This document shows positions 5,410-6,156 of a stretch of DNA of 6,156 bases, piece by piece. The number at the start of each line of letters is the position of its first letter. Within the stretch, counting starts at the first letter, position 1. The DNA is from Microcaldota archaeon. GTDB lineage: Archaea > Micrarchaeota > Micrarchaeia > Anstonellales > Bilamarchaeaceae. The stretch is taken from the NCBI GenBank assembly GCA_023247345.1, contig JAHFGR010000080.1, positions 1 through 6,156 of the forward strand, read 5' to 3'. The notes below the pieces were generated by a model, which did not search any database, had not been told where the DNA came from, and was given only the letters and a program-made list of their open reading frames with translations. The position numbers and the translations under genes are program-made.

Positions 5410-5520
5410 TTCAAGCTTTTAGGAAAAGCTTTGACGATTAGTCGTCAAAATTTGTCAAAGTTTTTTTGCCACTTTGACAAAGCTTGACCAAAACTCACAA
5501 TTCAAGCTGATTCCTACAAG
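5410..5520 (-). other. tRNA-Asn intron 1, in the D loop (about 111 nt)
   Basis: The exon before it ends in GCTC-AGTAT and the exon after it begins GGTA-GAGC; joining them gives a nine-base D loop, AGTATGGTA, with the conserved GG. A relaxed bulge-helix-bulge is possible: CAGT (5526-5523) against CTTG (5415-5412), three pairs of four, bulges AT^C and AA^G. It is followed by the clean inner helix TAGGAA (5516-5511) with TTCCTA (5425-5420). The boundary could move by one or two bases. TTCAAGCT occurs on the plus strand near both ends (5410-5417 and 5501-5508). Confidence 0.7.
5430..5481. repeat. Two strong hairpins inside intron 1
   Basis: 5430-5437 and 5442-5449 pair as TTTGACGA/TCGTCAAA around a four-base loop. 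5451-5460 and 5472-5481 pair as TTTGTCAAAG/CTTTGACAAA, ten perfect pairs around an 11-base loop. The two hairpins are one base apart and share the GTCAAA/TTTGAC word, which also recurs next to AAGCTT elsewhere in the intron. Alternative pairings between the copies are possible. Confidence 0.8.
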
Positions 5521-5565
5521 ATACTGAGCTACCGAGGCATGAAATCAAATAGACTTCAGATATCA

Positions 5566-5577
5566 TTTTATTTTATG
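5566..5577 (-). promoter_or_regulatory. TATA box for tRNA-Asn
   Basis: CATAAAATAAAA on the minus strand would start transcription near 5544, about six bases before the first base of the tRNA. This fits the short 5' leaders of archaeal tRNA precursors. It shares a 94-base divergent spacer with the membrane protein gene. Confidence 0.45.
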
Positions 5578-5589
5578 AACATCATTTTC

Positions 5590-5599
5590 TTAAATATAC
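5590..5599 (+). promoter_or_regulatory. TATA box for the membrane protein gene
   Basis: TTAAATATAC is placed so that transcription starts near 5621, a few bases before the GAGG Shine-Dalgarno site at 5624-5627 and the ATG at 5633. Confidence 0.5.
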
Positions 5600-5632
5600 T
5601 GTTTTTAATCATTATGGGGTGTAGAGGAAAAA

Positions 5633-6156
5633 ATGCAAAGATTCAAGAAAGCAATAGCACTATTGTTTTTAATATTCTTTATCGTTTACTCAGCTGTATC
5701 CGTATTCATAAAGAAGTACGATCCTCTTGTAAGAGAGAAAAGTTTTGACGATTACAATGTAAACTTCATAATTGACAAAGAACCGATAGTAAATGAAACG
5801 ATGAACTTTGGATATTATTTTGAATATCTTAACAAGACAGTAGCGAATGACATATTTTATAAGTTTGGAGAAGAAATTGAAATTAAAAGTAACAATATCA
5901 AAGTTAGCGACCCAAGGGATTTTGTTGTTTATTTTAAGAGAAAACCTAAGAATGACATAACTAAAACTTTAGGTTATACATTTAAGGAGCCTGGACTTCA
6001 TACGATAATAAGCAGATTTGAACATGATAACAAAACAATAACGACCGAATTCTTGGTAAATGTAAAAACAACACAGGAAGTAGAAGAGCAGAAGCTTAAG
6101 GGTTCGCTTATTACTGTGATTTCATTTTTACTTGTTGCGATATTTGCGATTTATTT
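5633..6156 (+). CDS. Membrane-anchored protein with ectodomain (3' end outside window)
   Basis: I do not recognise this protein. 174 residues are visible without a stop. Residues 8-27 (AIALLFLIFFIVYSAVSVFI) form an N-terminal membrane segment or signal anchor after MQRFKK. Residues about 28-150 are polar, without Cys and rich in alternating hydrophobic positions. The stretch FKEPGLHTIISRF followed by TTEFLVNV near 117-144 looks like the closing strands of an Ig-like beta sandwich. A charged segment, EVEEQKLKG, then leads into a second membrane helix at about 157-174, cut by the window edge. The likely topology is two membrane helices with an external domain between them. The start is supported by GAGG five bases before the ATG and an in-frame stop upstream at 5606. 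It is divergent from tRNA-Asn. Codon use looks like its neighbours. Confidence 0.82.
   Translation, partial: MQRFKKAIALLFLIFFIVYSAVSVFIKKYDPLVREKSFDDYNVNFIIDKEPIVNETMNFGYYFEYLNKTVANDIFYKFGEEIEIKSNNIKVSDPRDFVVYFKRKPKNDITKTLGYTFKEPGLHTIISRFEHDNKTITTEFLVNVKTTQEVEEQKLKGSLITVISFLLVAIFAIY

Larger units (their letters stand above)
5279..5538 (-). tRNA. tRNA-Asn(GUU), three exons, two introns
   Basis: The spliced product is 74 nt and folds into a complete cloverleaf: acceptor GCCTCGG/CCGGGGC with one G-U pair, D stem GCTC/GAGC, anticodon stem CCTGA/TCAGG with loop CTGTTAA, variable loop of five, T stem GGATG/CATCC with loop TTCGAGT, and discriminator G. Anticodon GUU is at 5393-5391. CCA is not encoded and must be added. 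Exons are 5538-5521, 5409-5390 and 5314-5279. The introns interrupt the D loop and the canonical 37/38 site. tRNA-Asn is the substrate of GatCAB in organisms without asparaginyl-tRNA synthetase, and gatCAB lies 3 kb away. The overall assignment is firm; the exact D-loop cut is deduced from the mature fold. Confidence 0.94.

Noticed and set aside
5410..5520. CRISPR array or insertion sequence, suggested by the repeated GTCAAA and AAGCTT words
   Set aside because: There are no regular repeat-spacer units, no transposase and no terminal inverted repeats with target duplication that hold up; the words are parts of hairpins inside the tRNA intron.
5279..5538. A split or permuted tRNA, with the halves joined in trans
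   Set aside because: All three exons are on one strand, in normal order, under a single promoter-like TATA, so cis-splicing of two introns explains the layout.
5539..5748. Plus-strand frame from ATG 5539 with a hydrophobic stretch ending LIIMGC, like a short lipoprotein
   Set aside because: It overlaps the better-supported gene at 5633 in another frame, lacks a Shine-Dalgarno site, begins one base from the tRNA and covers the divergent promoters.

Overview
The window looks like a piece of an AT-rich archaeal genome. The signs are TATA-box promoters, Shine-Dalgarno sites of the AGGTGAT type, poly-T terminators, an Lrp/AsnC regulator, and a tRNA gene with no encoded CCA that is interrupted by two bulge-helix-bulge-type introns. 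The lineage cannot be fixed from sequence alone. Small genes, tight packing and an intron-rich tRNA would fit a DPANN-type archaeon, but that is an inference.

Left half (1-3585, minus strand): a gene block for amidotransferase-dependent tRNA charging. In transcription order it holds a type-I asparaginase homologue (2536-3585), gatC (2197-2466), gatA (829-2187) and the 5' part of gatB (832 down to the window edge). gatA and gatB overlap by ATGA, and gatC and gatA are almost contiguous. GatCAB turns misacylated Asp-tRNA(Asn), and in some organisms Glu-tRNA(Gln), into the correct amide form. The asparaginase homologue resembles the AnsA core of archaeal GatD but lacks GatD's extra N-terminal domain. 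It has Ser in place of the first catalytic Thr and Gln in place of a conserved His.

Middle (3586-4980, plus strand): a divergent promoter region, then an Lrp/AsnC-family regulator and, 33 bases downstream, a secreted lipoprotein made of two nearly identical His/Cys-rich beta-domain repeats. A T-rich terminator follows.

Right part (5027-6156): a 50-residue minus-strand protein with a TTG start and a very good Shine-Dalgarno site; a hairpin plus T-run terminator; and a minus-strand tRNA-Asn(GUU) gene of 260 bases. Its 74-nt mature form is split into three exons by a ~111-nt D-loop intron and a 75-nt intron at position 37/38. Last comes the 5' part of a membrane-anchored protein with an ectodomain.

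The window groups Asn-tRNA amidation genes, an asparaginase-like protein, an AsnC-type regulator and the tRNA-Asn itself. This suggests an asparagine/Asn-tRNA theme, but co-regulation is not shown by the sequence. The most unusual items are the three-exon tRNA-Asn and the atypical asparaginase homologue beside gatCAB.
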